DNA of 64,000 bases from Skermanella aerolata KACC 11604 (GCF_000936425.1 NZ_AVFK01000006.1:186001-250000), one strand, 5' to 3'; shown: positions 44,354 through 53,864, counted from the stretch's first letter. The notes: generated from the letters alone by a model not told the origin. Made by a program: numbers and translations.

Positions 44354-45610
44354 ATGAACCTCCAAGAGTTGAAATGTAAGACGCCTGCCGAGCTATTGGC
44401 GTTCGCAGAAGAATTACAGATCGAGAACGCCAGTACCCTGCGCAAGCAGGACATGATGTTTGCCATCCTGAAGCAACTTGCCGAAAATGACGTTCCGATC
44501 TTCGGGGACGGCGTGCTGGAGATCCTTCAGGACGGCTTCGGGTTCCTGCGGTCGCCGGAATCGAACTATCTGCCCGGCCCTGACGACATCTACGTCAGTC
44601 CGAGCCAGGTGCGCCGCTTCGGCCTGCGCACCGGCGACACGGTGGAAGGCCAGATCCGCGCGCCCAAGGATGGCGAGCGCTATTTCGCGCTGCTCAAGGT
44701 CAACACGATCAATTTCGACAGCCCGGACAAGGTCCGGCATCGGATCAACTTCGATAACCTGACGCCGCTCTATCCCGAAGAGCGCCTCAACATGGAAATC
44801 GAAGACCCGACCAAGAAGAACTTCACCGGCCGGATCATCGATCTGGTGGCGCCGCTCGGCAAAGGTCAGCGAGCCCTGGTCGTGGCTCCGCCGCGTACCG
44901 GCAAGACGGTGATGCTTCAGAACATCGCCCACTCGATCGCCCAGAACCATCCGGAAGTCTACCTGATCGTCCTGCTGATCGATGAGCGGCCGGAAGAAGT
45001 GACCGACATGGCCCGCAGCGTGCGCGGCGAAGTCGTCAGTTCCACCTTCGACGAGCCGGCCGCCCGGCACGTTCAGGTCGCCGAAATGGTGATCGAGAAG
45101 GCGAAGCGGCTGGTCGAGCACAAGCGCGACGTGGTCATCCTGCTGGATAGCATCACCCGCCTCGCCCGCGCCTACAACACGGTCGTCCCCAGCTCCGGCA
45201 AGGTGCTGACCGGCGGTGTCGATGCCAATGCGTTGCAGCGCCCGAAGCGCTTCTTCGGTGCGGCTCGCAACATCGAGGAAGGCGGCTCGCTGACCATCAT
45301 CGCGACGGCGCTGATCGATACCGGCTCCCGCATGGACGAAGTGATCTTCGAAGAGTTCAAGGGTACCGGTAACTCGGAAATCATCCTGGACCGCAAGATC
45401 AGCGACAAGCGGACCTTCCCGGCCATCGACATCACCAAGTCGGGCACCCGGAAGGAAGAACTGCTGGTCGACAAGGCCACGATTTCCAAGATGTGGGTCC
45501 TGCGCCGCATCCTGATGCCGATGGGTGTCACTGACTCGGTGGACTTCCTGCTCGACAAGCTGAAGCACACCAAGAGCAATTCCGAGTTCTTCGACTCGAT
45601 GAATCAGTAA
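44354..45610 (+). CDS. rho: Transcription termination factor Rho
   Basis: A 418-residue hexameric RNA-dependent ATPase and helicase. It has the [21 protein letters not shown]-terminal domain, the cold-shock-like RNA-binding segment [26 protein letters not shown], Walker A in [11 protein letters not shown], the Q-loop and R-loop region around [20 protein letters not shown], and the C-terminal [14 protein letters not shown]. There is no insertion domain. Its place near hemE-hemH-hemJ is conserved in alphaproteobacteria. Confidence 0.98.
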   Translation: MNLQELKCKTPAELLAFAEELQIENASTLRKQDMMFAILKQLAENDVPIFGDGVLEILQDGFGFLRSPESNYLPGPDDIYVSPSQVRRFGLRTGDTVEGQIRAPKDGERYFALLKVNTINFDSPDKVRHRINFDNLTPLYPEERLNMEIEDPTKKNFTGRIIDLVAPLGKGQRALVVAPPRTGKTVMLQNIAHSIAQNHPEVYLIVLLIDERPEEVTDMARSVRGEVVSSTFDEPAARHVQVAEMVIEKAKRLVEHKRDVVILLDSITRLARAYNTVVPSSGKVLTGGVDANALQRPKRFFGAARNIEEGGSLTIIATALIDTGSRMDEVIFEEFKGTGNSEIILDRKISDKRTFPAIDITKSGTRKEELLVDKATISKMWVLRRILMPMGVTDSVDFLLDKLKHTKSNSEFFDSMNQ

Positions 45611-45629
45611 TATCGAAGGGAACGTGCTT

Positions 45630-45647
45630 GTTGGGCCACGGCCCAAC
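45630..45647. repeat. Palindrome GTTGGGCC-AC-GGCCCAAC, third copy
   Basis: An exact copy of the inner 18-base palindrome of the element at 32761-32813, here alone, 20 bases after the rho stop codon and upstream of the rho terminator. Confidence 0.85.
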
Positions 45648-45677
45648 ATCTTCCTGTCAGATTTCAGCTCGTTCAAT

Positions 45678-45720
45678 AAAAAACTCCCTCCCCCAGCAAT
45701 CCCGGGGGAGGGAGTTTTTT
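45678..45720. terminator. Strong bidirectional terminator between rho and secB
   Basis: A perfect 17-bp stem, AAAAAACTCCCTCCCCC with GGGGGAGGGAGTTTTTT, around a nine-base loop. T-runs on both strands serve the convergent rho and secB genes. Confidence 0.92.
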
Positions 45721-45741
45721 TATGTCGAACCGGCTTTTGAT

Positions 45742-46218
45742 TTATGCCGTCGCGTTGGTCGGCTGCTGGCCGGCGGCCTGACGGCGGTACAGGTCGGTGA
45801 AGTCGATCGGGTTGATCATCAGCGGCGGATAGCCGCCGTCGCGGGTCGCATCGGCCACGATGGCGCGGGCGAACGGGAACAGCAGGCGCGGGGCCTCGAT
45901 CAGCAGGACCGGCTTGATGTGCTCTTCGGCAAGGCCGGTGACGGTGAACAGGCCGGCATAGGACAGCTCCACCAGGAAGGCGGTGTTCTCGCCGATCTTG
46001 GCCTCGCAGCGCATCTCCAGGACCACTTCGTACAGCGTCTCGCCGACCTGCTGGCTGCGGACGTCGACGCCGACCGAGACCTGCGGGGCCGGCTGGCCGG
46101 GCAGCAGGGTCTGCGGCGCGTTGGGGTTCTCGAACGAGAAGTCCTTGACGTACTGGGCGTTGATGACGATCGGCAGGGCGGTGGGGCGGGTCTGGCCGGC
46201 GCCGTTCTGGTCGGACAT
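45742..46218 (-). CDS. secB: Protein-export chaperone SecB
   Basis: A 158-residue tetrameric chaperone that keeps preproteins unfolded and hands them to SecA. It has INAQYVKDFSFENPNAP, LYEVVLEMRCEAKIGENTAFLVELSYAGLF, the APRLLFPFARAIVADATRDGGYPPLMINPIDF core, and a short Gln/Ala-rich tail. It is near the origin with fxsA and the Tim44-like gene, as in most alphaproteobacteria. Confidence 0.97.
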   Translation of the reverse strand: MSDQNGAGQTRPTALPIVINAQYVKDFSFENPNAPQTLLPGQPAPQVSVGVDVRSQQVGETLYEVVLEMRCEAKIGENTAFLVELSYAGLFTVTGLAEEHIKPVLLIEAPRLLFPFARAIVADATRDGGYPPLMINPIDFTDLYRRQAAGQQPTNATA

Positions 46219-46340
46219 GGTGATCTCCTCATGCGCGCGCGGGTTTCATCAGGGGGATGCGCGCGGATTGGCGTTGTGGCTAGCACGGAAGAGCGGCGCA
46301 CCACAACGGCATGCCCGCCGTCGGGTGCGCCAATTTAGCG

Positions 46341-46901
46341 TCAGGCCGGCTGGGCTTTGGTCAGGCAGACCGAGGAGCCGCTTTCCGGATCGAATTCGAC
46401 CACCGCGCAGTTGTCGACCTCGTGCCCGGTCATCGCCCGGATGAAGCCCCAGTGGCTGACGGATGCTACGCGGGTATGGTCTTCGAAGCCTCTGGCGATG
46501 GCGCGGAACTCGGCCGCGCGCAACGTAACACCGTCCTCGTCGATCTCGGTGTCGGGCCACCAGATCTCCGGGACGTGGTCGAGCGCCAGATGCGGCCAGC
46601 GCTTCTGCAATTCTGACCGGGGCGACCCTATGTCGCAGGTAAAGAACGCGTGCTCGCCCAGTACCGGCTGGACTTCGATCGGCAGTTCCAGGACCTCGGC
46701 GATGATGGAAGCGGTCTGGAGCGCCCGCGAGTAGGGGCTGGCGATCAGCCGGACCAAGCCGCGGCCGGCAAGCAGGGCTGCGGCGGCAAGGGCCTGGGTG
46801 CGGCCCAGGTCGGTCAATCCGGGATCGACGATACCGGGATCGGTGCGGGTCTGGGCGAAGGCGACGTTGAATTCGGACTGGCCGTGTCGGATCAGGAACA
46901 T
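46341..46901 (-). CDS. Histidine phosphatase family protein (phosphoglycerate-mutase-like)
   Basis: A 186-residue enzyme of the RHG superfamily. It has the phosphohistidine motif MFLIRHGQSEFN (His6), DPGLTDLGRTQA, the second basic site ASPYSRALQTASI, and a late VSHWGFIRAMTG carrying the second catalytic His. The length and pattern suit a small-molecule phosphatase. Substrate unknown. Same strand as secB and fxsA. Confidence 0.88.
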   Translation of the reverse strand: MFLIRHGQSEFNVAFAQTRTDPGIVDPGLTDLGRTQALAAAALLAGRGLVRLIASPYSRALQTASIIAEVLELPIEVQPVLGEHAFFTCDIGSPRSELQKRWPHLALDHVPEIWWPDTEIDEDGVTLRAAEFRAIARGFEDHTRVASVSHWGFIRAMTGHEVDNCAVVEFDPESGSSVCLTKAQPA

Positions 46902-46911
46902 GGTGGCGGTA

Positions 46912-47499
46912 TTACCGGCTGCTGTGGGGAGGACGCCAGCGGCTGTCGGGCGGTGGCAGGTCGCGCGGTTCGTCCGTTTGCGCTCCGGATGGCGATCCGG
47001 GCGCCGATCCGGGCGGCACTTCGCCGGACGAGGACTTGATCTCGCGGAACTCGCCGTCGATGACGCCGGGCTGGCTGGGGCGGGATGGGTTGGAAAAGGG
47101 CTTGGTCGGATCTACCTCCATTCCATCGACGAAGACCCGCATCTGGCCGCGGCGCTGGAAATGGGTAACGAGTCGCTTGCGCAGAAAATTCCGGAACGCG
47201 GGGATGAAAAGCAGTGCCCCGAACGTATCCGTAACGAAGCCCGGTGTCAGAAGCAGGACGCCGGCGGCGACGAGACAGAAGCCGTCGAACACCTCGGCGA
47301 CCGGCAGTTCGTTCCGCGTCAGGGCTTCACGGGCGCGTTGCGCCGTGGCGAAGCCCTGGGAACGAAGCAATGCGGCCCCGGCGAAGGTGGTCAGCAGGAT
47401 AAGCGCAAGGGTTGGCCATACTCCGATGAGGCCGCCGACCTGGATGAAGACGGCGATTTCGATCAATGGCAGGAGGATGAGTGCGATGAGGATGTACAT
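46912..47499 (-). CDS. fxsA: FxsA family membrane protein
   Basis: A 195-residue protein with two or three membrane segments in the first 100 residues: ILIALILLPLIEIAVFIQVGGLIG, ALILLTTFAGAALLRSQG, and LVAAGVLLLTPGFVTDTFGALLFIP. The conserved E-x-x-V and LLTPGFVTDxxG patterns are those of FxsA, first described as relieving phage F exclusion when overproduced. The C-terminal 70 residues are polar and Pro/Ser-rich. Divergent from the Tim44-like gene. Confidence 0.93.
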   Translation of the reverse strand: MYILIALILLPLIEIAVFIQVGGLIGVWPTLALILLTTFAGAALLRSQGFATAQRAREALTRNELPVAEVFDGFCLVAAGVLLLTPGFVTDTFGALLFIPAFRNFLRKRLVTHFQRRGQMRVFVDGMEVDPTKPFSNPSRPSQPGVIDGEFREIKSSSGEVPPGSAPGSPSGAQTDEPRDLPPPDSRWRPPHSSR

Positions 47500-47661
47500 G
47501 CGTGTCCTTGCTCTTTTCCCGGTAACGGCCTATCTACAAAAGGCGAAGTTTGTCGAAACCGGTACGGAATTCGACCGACACAGTACACATACGCTTTCGA
47601 TGCGGTACAGTTAATATGCGCCCGGCTGACGTTCCAGGGCGAACCGACCAGGATAGATTCA

Positions 47662-48342
47662 ATGGGCGAGGGGTTTTATTTCATCGATATCCTGATTTTC
47701 GCCATGATCGCGGCCTTTCTCGTGTATCGGCTGCGCGGCGTATTGGGGCGGCGTCACGGTGAGGAGCGCCAGCGACCCAACCCGTATACTTCCCGGCCTG
47801 GCCAGGAAGCTGGAGACAATGTCGTGACGTTGCCCGACAGGGCGCGCGTACCGGTGGACGTGCCGCCGCCTGCCCCGGACGAGCCCTACTCGCTGGCGGC
47901 GGGTATCGCGCAGATCCAGGCCAACGACCCGACTTTCGACGAGAAGGGCTTCGTTCAGGGCGCCAAGGCGGCGTTCGGGATGATCGTCACGGCTTTCGCC
48001 CAGGGCGATACGCCGACCCTGCGGCCGCTGCTGAGCGACGACGTCTACGACAACTTCGCCGCCGCCATCCGCAGCCGGCAAAGCTCGGGCGAGACCCTGG
48101 AAACGACAGTGACGAACATCCGCGAGGCCGACGTGACCGAGGCGCGGATGGACGGAAGGACGGCCTTCGTAACCGTCACCTTCATCAGCGAGCAGATCAA
48201 CGTGACCCGCGACAAGGACGGCACCGTCATCGAAGGCGATCCGGAACAGCCGCTGGAAGTCGTCGATATCTGGACCTTCGCGCGCAATACCCGTTCGCGC
48301 AACCCAAACTGGACGCTGATCGAAACCCGCGTTCCGAGCTGA
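47662..48342 (+). CDS. timA: Tim44/TimA family adaptor protein
   Basis: A 226-residue protein with an N-terminal membrane anchor (FIDILIFAMIAAFLVYRLRGVLGRR), a Pro-rich linker, and a Tim44-like domain from about residue 85 (FVQGAKAAFGMIVTAFAQGD, LRPLLSDDVYDNFAAAI, TFARNTRSRNPNWTLIETR). It is the bacterial relative of the mitochondrial import motor subunit Tim44; its bacterial role is less clear. Placed in the conserved fxsA-timA-mltA order. Start ATG 47662. Confidence 0.92.
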   Translation: MGEGFYFIDILIFAMIAAFLVYRLRGVLGRRHGEERQRPNPYTSRPGQEAGDNVVTLPDRARVPVDVPPPAPDEPYSLAAGIAQIQANDPTFDEKGFVQGAKAAFGMIVTAFAQGDTPTLRPLLSDDVYDNFAAAIRSRQSSGETLETTVTNIREADVTEARMDGRTAFVTVTFISEQINVTRDKDGTVIEGDPEQPLEVVDIWTFARNTRSRNPNWTLIETRVPS

Positions 48343-48440
48343 TACGGCTCCCCCTGATCGGACCCACCCAATCGGTTGCGGTCCGCTCTTGCGGAAACCG
48401 ACACGCCGCTGAACCTGTCCCGACTGAAGCTGATCGCCCA

Positions 48441-49625
48441 ATGCCGACTGGATCGTCCCGGTGGGTCGGCACCGCCCTTGCGGCGGTGCTGATCGCATTT
48501 CTGACCGCCTGCGCGCCCGAAGCTCCCAAGGAACCGGTTCCGCCGAAGCTGACGATCAAGCCGGTCCGGTTCGAGGACCTGGAAGGATGGCGCGTCGACA
48601 CCCAGGCCGGAGCCCTGGACGCCTTCGCCCGCTCCTGCGCCAAGCTGGTCATCCAGCCCAAGGAGCGCGCCCTTGGCGTCGCCGGCACCGTCGCCGATTG
48701 GGTGGCGCCCTGCACCGCCCTGGCCCAGGTCCCGCGCGGCGACGACTCCATCGCCCGCACCTTCTTCGAGACTTGGTTCCTCCCCTATTCGGCTGCCGAC
48801 AACGACAAGCCGGAAGGCCTGTTCACCGGCTATTACGAGGCCGAGCTGCGCGGTTCGTCCCGTCCTGCCGGACGTTACTCCGTGCCGCTCTATCGTAAGC
48901 CGGACGATCTGGTCATGGTCGACCTGGGCGAGTTCCGCGACGCCATGAAGGGCGAGCGGATCGCCGGCCGGGTCATCGACGGGCGCCTGCGGCCTTACGA
49001 AGACCGCGCGAAGATCGAAGCCGGCGCCCTCAAGGGTCGCGACCTGGAAATGGTCTGGGTCGACGACCCGGTGGACGCCTTCTTCCTGCATATCCAGGGT
49101 TCCGGCCGCGTCGTCATGGAGGACGGCAGCGAGATGCGGGTCGGCTATGCCGGGCAGAACGGCCACCCCTATGTCGCGGTTGGCCGTGAACTTATCGCGC
49201 GCGGCGCCCTGACGAAGGAAAACGTCTCGATGCAGTCGATCCGGGAATGGCTGCACGCCAATCCCGGCGAGGCCGCCGGGCTGATGAACAAGAACCCGTC
49301 CTTCGTCTTCTTCCGGCCGCTCGACGGCGAGGGGCCGCTGGGTGCCCAGGGCGTCGCCCTGACGCCGGGGCGCAGCCTGGCGGTCGACCGCTCCTTCGTC
49401 CCCTATGGCCTGCCGGTCTGGCTCGACGCCCAGGATCCGCTTGACGGCAACGTGCGCCTGCGGCGGCTGTTGGTGGCTCAGGATACCGGAGGAGCGATCC
49501 GCGGCCCCGTGCGCGGGGACGTCTTCTGGGGCCATGGGAGCGACGCCGAGTTACGGGCCGGCAAGATGAAGAGTCCGGGACGCTATTTTCTGCTGATCCC
49601 CCGGACGGCCGCGCCAGTCGGGTAA
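48441..49625 (+). CDS. mltA: Membrane-bound lytic murein transglycosylase A
   Basis: A 394-residue lipoprotein (lipobox FLTAC, Cys24) that cleaves peptidoglycan to 1,6-anhydromuropeptides. The MltA double-psi barrel segments FTGYYEAELRGS, VDAFFLHIQGSGRV and QNGHPYVAVGR are present. The 3D-domain AQDTGGAIRGPVRGDVFWGHG contains the catalytic Asp. It is normally followed by smr in alphaproteobacteria; here the lutABC operon lies between. Confidence 0.95.
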   Translation: MPTGSSRWVGTALAAVLIAFLTACAPEAPKEPVPPKLTIKPVRFEDLEGWRVDTQAGALDAFARSCAKLVIQPKERALGVAGTVADWVAPCTALAQVPRGDDSIARTFFETWFLPYSAADNDKPEGLFTGYYEAELRGSSRPAGRYSVPLYRKPDDLVMVDLGEFRDAMKGERIAGRVIDGRLRPYEDRAKIEAGALKGRDLEMVWVDDPVDAFFLHIQGSGRVVMEDGSEMRVGYAGQNGHPYVAVGRELIARGALTKENVSMQSIREWLHANPGEAAGLMNKNPSFVFFRPLDGEGPLGAQGVALTPGRSLAVDRSFVPYGLPVWLDAQDPLDGNVRLRRLLVAQDTGGAIRGPVRGDVFWGHGSDAELRAGKMKSPGRYFLLIPRTAAPVG

Positions 49626-49786
49626 GGCGGCGCGGATAAGGCGAATCGGCTGACGCGGATTGCCGCACGGACAGTCGATGCCTGTTGCCCCCTGTGGTAT
49701 GACCACCTAATTAGACGGCGCACGGGACGATAACGGCGGGAAAACTGCGCGGCCAGCGCTTCAGGAGCCGCAGGGACGGAAGAACA

Positions 49787-50566
49787 ATGGAAAACAAGAC
49801 CAAGACCCCTCGCGTGGGGCTGTTCGTTACTTGTCTGGTCGATCTGTTTCGACCGACGGTCGGCTTCGCCGCCGTCAAACTTCTGGAAGCCGCCGGTTGC
49901 ACGGTGGAAGTGCCGGCCAGCCAGACCTGTTGCGGTCAGCCGGCCTATAACTCGGGCGACAGGGCGGATACCAAGGACATCGCCCGCGCCGTGATCAAGG
50001 CTTTCGAAGAGTTCGACTACGTAGTGGCCCCGAGCGGATCGTGCGCCGGTATGATCAAGGAACATTACGGCGAACTGTTCGCCGATGAGCCGGAATGGGC
50101 TCAGCGCGCCGCCCATCTGAAGCACCGCACCTATGAGCTGATCTCGTTCCTGGTCGATGTCCTGGGCATCGAGGCGGTCGATGCCGAATACACCGGCACC
50201 ATCACTTATCACGACAGCTGTTCGGGTCTGCGCGAGTTGGGCGTGAAGCAGCAGCCGCGCACCCTGCTGCGGTCGGTCGGGGGATTGACCCTGACCGAGT
50301 TGCCCGGCGCGGAGGTCTGCTGCGGCTTCGGCGGCACCTTCTGCATCAAGTACCCGGAAATCTCCAACAAGATGGTCGGCGAGAAGACCATCGATATCGC
50401 CCGCACCGGGGCCGATACGCTGCTGGCCGGCGACATGGGCTGCCTGCTCAACATGGCGGGCAAGCTGAAGCGCGAAGGGTCCGATATCAAGGTGCGGCAC
50501 GTCGCCGAGATCCTGGCCGACATGACCCGCGACGTTCCCCCGATCGGAGACACCCGCGGCGCCTGA
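49787..50566 (+). CDS. lutA: L-lactate utilisation protein LutA ((Fe-S)-binding, CCG domains)
   Basis: A 259-residue protein with two CCG domains: SQTCCGQPAYNSG at about 45-57 and VCCGFGGTFCIKYPEIS at about 183-199, plus HDSCSGLRELG. These bind an Fe-S cluster like the heterodisulfide-reductase and glycolate-oxidase subunits. With LutB and LutC it oxidises L-lactate to pyruvate. First gene of a plus-strand operon placed between mltA and smr. No lactate permease gene is next to it. Confidence 0.93.
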   Translation: MENKTKTPRVGLFVTCLVDLFRPTVGFAAVKLLEAAGCTVEVPASQTCCGQPAYNSGDRADTKDIARAVIKAFEEFDYVVAPSGSCAGMIKEHYGELFADEPEWAQRAAHLKHRTYELISFLVDVLGIEAVDAEYTGTITYHDSCSGLRELGVKQQPRTLLRSVGGLTLTELPGAEVCCGFGGTFCIKYPEISNKMVGEKTIDIARTGADTLLAGDMGCLLNMAGKLKREGSDIKVRHVAEILADMTRDVPPIGDTRGA

Positions 50567-50624
50567 TCGGCGCTATAGTCGGATACCGCCTTCAAGCCTG
50601 TTAAAGCACCGAGGAACGCCTGAG

Positions 50625-52100
50625 ATGCAGAGCACGAGCCACGCTTTCAAGGACAATGCACACGGAGCGCTCGCCGACGAGCGCTTGCAGAAGGCCCTGG
50701 GCAAGATGAAGGTCGGCTTCCAGGACAAGCGGACGCGGGCGGTAGCACGCCTGCCCGAGTTCGACACCCTGCGCGACCAGTCGCGCGACATCAAGAACCA
50801 TGTGCTGGAACACCTGGACCTGTACCTGGAGCGGTTCGAGGCCAACGTCATCGCCAATGGCGGCAAGGTCCACTGGTGCAGGACACCGGGCGAGGCGCGC
50901 GACGCCATCGTGGAAATCTGCCGCTCGGTCGATGCCAGGATCGTGACCAAGGGCAAGTCGATGATCGCGGAGGAGATCGAACTCAACGATCACCTGGAGA
51001 AGAACGGCCTGGAGCCGGTCGAAACCGACCTCGGCGAGTACATCATCCAGCTCCGGAAGGAAGCGCCCAGCCACATCATCGCCCCCGCCGTCCACCTCAA
51101 CAAGGAGGACGTGGCAGAGAGCTTCATGAAGGCCCACGACAAGCTGGACCCGAATCGCTCGCTGGAGGAGCCGCGCGCCTTGGTGAACGAGGCGCGCGAG
51201 ATGCTGCGCCAGAAGTTCCTGGCCGCCGATGTCGGGATCACCGGCGCCAACTTCCTGATCGCCGAGACCGGCTCTACCGTGATCGTGACCAACGAGGGCA
51301 ACGGCGACCTGACGCAGACGCTGCCGAAGATCCATATCGTTCTCGCCAGCCTGGAGAAGATCGTCCCGACGCTGGAGGACGCAACTACCATCCTGCGGGT
51401 GCTGGCGCGCTCGGCGACCGGACAGGAGTTCTCGTCCTACACGACCTTCTCGACCGGACCCCGCCGGCCCGGCGACCTGGACGGTCCGGAGCAGTTCCAT
51501 GTGGTGCTGCTGGACAACGGGCGGACGGCCATGCTCGGCACCGAGTTCCAGGAGATGCTGCGCTGCATCCGCTGCGGCGCCTGCATGAATCACTGTCCCG
51601 TCTACGGCGCCGTCGGCGGCCACGCCTATGGCTGGGTCTATCCCGGTCCCATGGGATCGGTGCTGACGCCCGGCCTGATCGGTGTGCAGGAGGCAGGGCA
51701 CCTGCCCAACGCCTCCACCTTCTGCGGCAAATGCGAAAGCGTCTGCCCGATGCGGATTCCGCTGCCCAAGATGATGCGGCACTGGCGGGAGCGCGAGTAC
51801 GAGAAGAAGATGTCGCCGCAGGCCTTCCGCAATGGGCTCGGCATCTGGGCGTGGTTCGCCAAGCGGCCCGATATGTACCGGCTAGGTTCCAGGATCGCCA
51901 TGGGGGTCCTGGGCATGCTTGGCCGGCGCAAGGGCAAGTTCCGCTCTCTCCCGCTGGCGGGGGGCTGGACCGACTGGCGCGACATGCCGGCGCCCGAGGG
52001 CAAGACGTTCCATCAGCTTTGGGCGGAGCGGCAGCAGGGCAAGGCCAGCACCGGTGCTGCCACGACGGCTTCCTCCTCCAGCGACCGGAAGGCGGCCTGA
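50625..52100 (+). CDS. lutB: L-lactate utilisation protein LutB (iron-sulfur protein)
   Basis: A 491-residue protein with an N-terminal LUD domain (ARIVTKGKSMIAEEIELNDHLEKNG, GANFLIAETGSTVIVTNEGNGDL) and two ferredoxin-type 4Fe-4S motifs, CIRCGACMNHCPVYG and CGKCESVCPMRIPLPKMM. The C-terminus holds the DUF3390-like extension. It is the electron-transfer and core subunit of the Lut complex. Spacing to lutC is three bases. Confidence 0.95.
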   Translation: MQSTSHAFKDNAHGALADERLQKALGKMKVGFQDKRTRAVARLPEFDTLRDQSRDIKNHVLEHLDLYLERFEANVIANGGKVHWCRTPGEARDAIVEICRSVDARIVTKGKSMIAEEIELNDHLEKNGLEPVETDLGEYIIQLRKEAPSHIIAPAVHLNKEDVAESFMKAHDKLDPNRSLEEPRALVNEAREMLRQKFLAADVGITGANFLIAETGSTVIVTNEGNGDLTQTLPKIHIVLASLEKIVPTLEDATTILRVLARSATGQEFSSYTTFSTGPRRPGDLDGPEQFHVVLLDNGRTAMLGTEFQEMLRCIRCGACMNHCPVYGAVGGHAYGWVYPGPMGSVLTPGLIGVQEAGHLPNASTFCGKCESVCPMRIPLPKMMRHWREREYEKKMSPQAFRNGLGIWAWFAKRPDMYRLGSRIAMGVLGMLGRRKGKFRSLPLAGGWTDWRDMPAPEGKTFHQLWAERQQGKASTGAATTASSSSDRKAA

Positions 52101-52103
52101 ACC

Positions 52104-52784
52104 ATGTCCGAAGCCCGTACCCAGATCCTAACCAGCATCCGCCGCTCCCTGAAGCGGGACTCCGCATCGCCCGAGATGGTTTCGACGGTGGAGAACCGGC
52201 TGAAGGCCCATGCCCGCAACCTGGTGCCCCAGCGCTCCAACCTGTCGCCGTCGGACCGGATCGACCTGTTCGTCTCGATGGCAACGGAGGTCGCCGCCAC
52301 GGTCGAGCGCCTTCCCAACCTTTCCCGCGTGCCCCATGCGGTAGCCGATTATCTGGCCAGCCAGAACCTTCCGGCGGAGGTCAAGGTGGCGCCCGATCCG
52401 CAGCTCGCGACGATCCCCTGGGACAAGCGGCCGACCCTAACCGTCACGACCGGCCGGGCAGCCGACCGCGACCTGACCAGCGTGACCGCGGCCTTCTCCG
52501 CGATTGCCGAGACCGGGACCCTGATGATGCTGTCGGGACCGGAACATCCCACGACGTTGAACATGATGCCGGATACCCATATCGTCGTGCTGCGTGCCGA
52601 TCAGGTGGTCGGCAGCTACGAGGATGGTTGGGATGCGGTGCGCCGGCGTGATAAGGAAATGCCGAGGACGGTGAACTTCATCACCGGTCCTTCGCGGACC
52701 GGCGACATCGAGCAGACGCTTCAGCTCGGTGCCCATGGCCCTCGCCGGCTCCACATCCTGCTGATTGACGGCCCAAGCGTTTGA
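52104..52784 (+). CDS. lutC: L-lactate utilisation protein LutC (LUD domain)
   Basis: A 226-residue LUD-domain protein. The core ISETGTLMMLSGPEHPTTLNM-like region (here IAETGTLMMLSGPEHPT at about 134-150), HIVVLRADQVVGSYEDGW and ITGPSRTGDIEQTLQLGAHGP are the LutC signature. It completes the lutABC operon. No GntR-type LutR regulator is adjacent. Confidence 0.94.
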   Translation: MSEARTQILTSIRRSLKRDSASPEMVSTVENRLKAHARNLVPQRSNLSPSDRIDLFVSMATEVAATVERLPNLSRVPHAVADYLASQNLPAEVKVAPDPQLATIPWDKRPTLTVTTGRAADRDLTSVTAAFSAIAETGTLMMLSGPEHPTTLNMMPDTHIVVLRADQVVGSYEDGWDAVRRRDKEMPRTVNFITGPSRTGDIEQTLQLGAHGPRRLHILLIDGPSV

Positions 52785-52815
52785 ACGGCGCGGCGGCGGG
52801 TGACCCGGAGTCCTG

Positions 52816-53403
52816 ATGATTAGAATACCACCCCGCCGCCGCCGCTCGGTCACGAAGGAGGAACATAGCCTGTGGCGCACCGTCATGCGCGATACCGAGC
52901 CCTTGCCCGGACGCGAGCTTGACGAAGAGCCTCAGCCTTCCTCCCTCCTGACCGTTGACCCGGTTTCGGTGCCGGTCCCGGGCATCGTGGCCTCGCCGCA
53001 GCCGACCGTGCCTGTTCAGCCGCGAACGATGCCCCTGCCCCAGCTCGATCCCTCGCGGTCTGCCGGGATCGACCGGCGGACTGACGACCGGCTTCGGCGC
53101 GGGCGGGTCGGCATCGACGGGCGGATCGATCTCCACGGAATGACCCAGTCCCAGGCGCATGCCGCCCTCAACTCCTTCGTCCTTCGGGGCTGGCACGAGC
53201 AGCGCCGATGCCTGCTGGTCATTACCGGTAAGGGTTCGACGGGGCGCGGCTCGGGTGGCCAGGGTATGGGCGTGCTTCGGCAGGTGGTGCCGCGCTGGCT
53301 GAACGAATCGCCTTTGCGCCCGCTCGTCCTTGCCATCCATCGTGCCCAGCCGAAGGACGGCGGCGAGGGTGCGCTTTATGTCTTGTTGAAGCGGCGGCGT
53401 TGA
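52816..53403 (+). CDS. Smr/MutS2 domain protein
   Basis: A 195-residue protein with a Smr nuclease-like domain from about residue 95: the IDLHGMTQSQAHAAL motif, LLVITGKGS and the C-terminal LPRWL-like VVPRWLNESPLRPLVLAIHRAQPKDGGEGALYVLLKR. The N-terminal half is disordered and Pro-rich. Stand-alone Smr proteins cut branched or damaged nucleic acid or act in ribosome rescue. It normally lies directly behind mltA. Confidence 0.93.
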   Translation: MIRIPPRRRRSVTKEEHSLWRTVMRDTEPLPGRELDEEPQPSSLLTVDPVSVPVPGIVASPQPTVPVQPRTMPLPQLDPSRSAGIDRRTDDRLRRGRVGIDGRIDLHGMTQSQAHAALNSFVLRGWHEQRRCLLVITGKGSTGRGSGGQGMGVLRQVVPRWLNESPLRPLVLAIHRAQPKDGGEGALYVLLKRRR

Positions 53404-53407
53404 TTTC

Positions 53408-53758
53408 GTGACTCCCTTCGGTGCCCATATTCGTGAGCTGCGCGCCAAGCGCGGTGTCACGCTCAAGCAGATGGCCGATGAGCTGGAGGTATCCTCCGCC
53501 TATCTGTCGGCCCTGGAGCACGGCAAGCGCGGTCAGCCCTCGATCATGCTGGTCCGCCAGATCTGCGCCTATTTCGAGATCTTCTGGGACGAAGCCGAAG
53601 CGCTGGAGCGGCTGGCGGAGATGAGCCATCCGCGCATCGTCGTGGACACGTCTGGCCTGTCGCCGAAGGCGACGCTGGTCGCCAACCTGCTGGCGGATCG
53701 CATCCGCACATTGGACGAGGGCGCCATCGACCGGCTGCTAGACGTGCTGAATCGGTAG
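53408..53758 (+). CDS. XRE-type helix-turn-helix regulator
   Basis: A 116-residue DNA-binding protein. The HTH region MTPFGAHIRELRAKRGVTLKQMADELEVSSAYLSALEHGKRG covers the first 42 residues. The rest is helical (EIFWDEAEALERLAEMSHPRI, TLVANLLADRIRTLDEGAI). It follows smr by four bases; the mltA-smr-HTH order is frequent in alphaproteobacteria. GTG 53408 is the start. Targets are unknown. Confidence 0.9.
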   Translation: MTPFGAHIRELRAKRGVTLKQMADELEVSSAYLSALEHGKRGQPSIMLVRQICAYFEIFWDEAEALERLAEMSHPRIVVDTSGLSPKATLVANLLADRIRTLDEGAIDRLLDVLNR

Positions 53759-53864
53759 GCGTTTTCGTTCAACTTTTGGGCCAATACCGGAGCGTCAGTT
53801 CGTCGTCACGGCACCGATGGCATCATCGGAACGTTGAAGCTTAGGACGATGCGAGGAGATGGTG

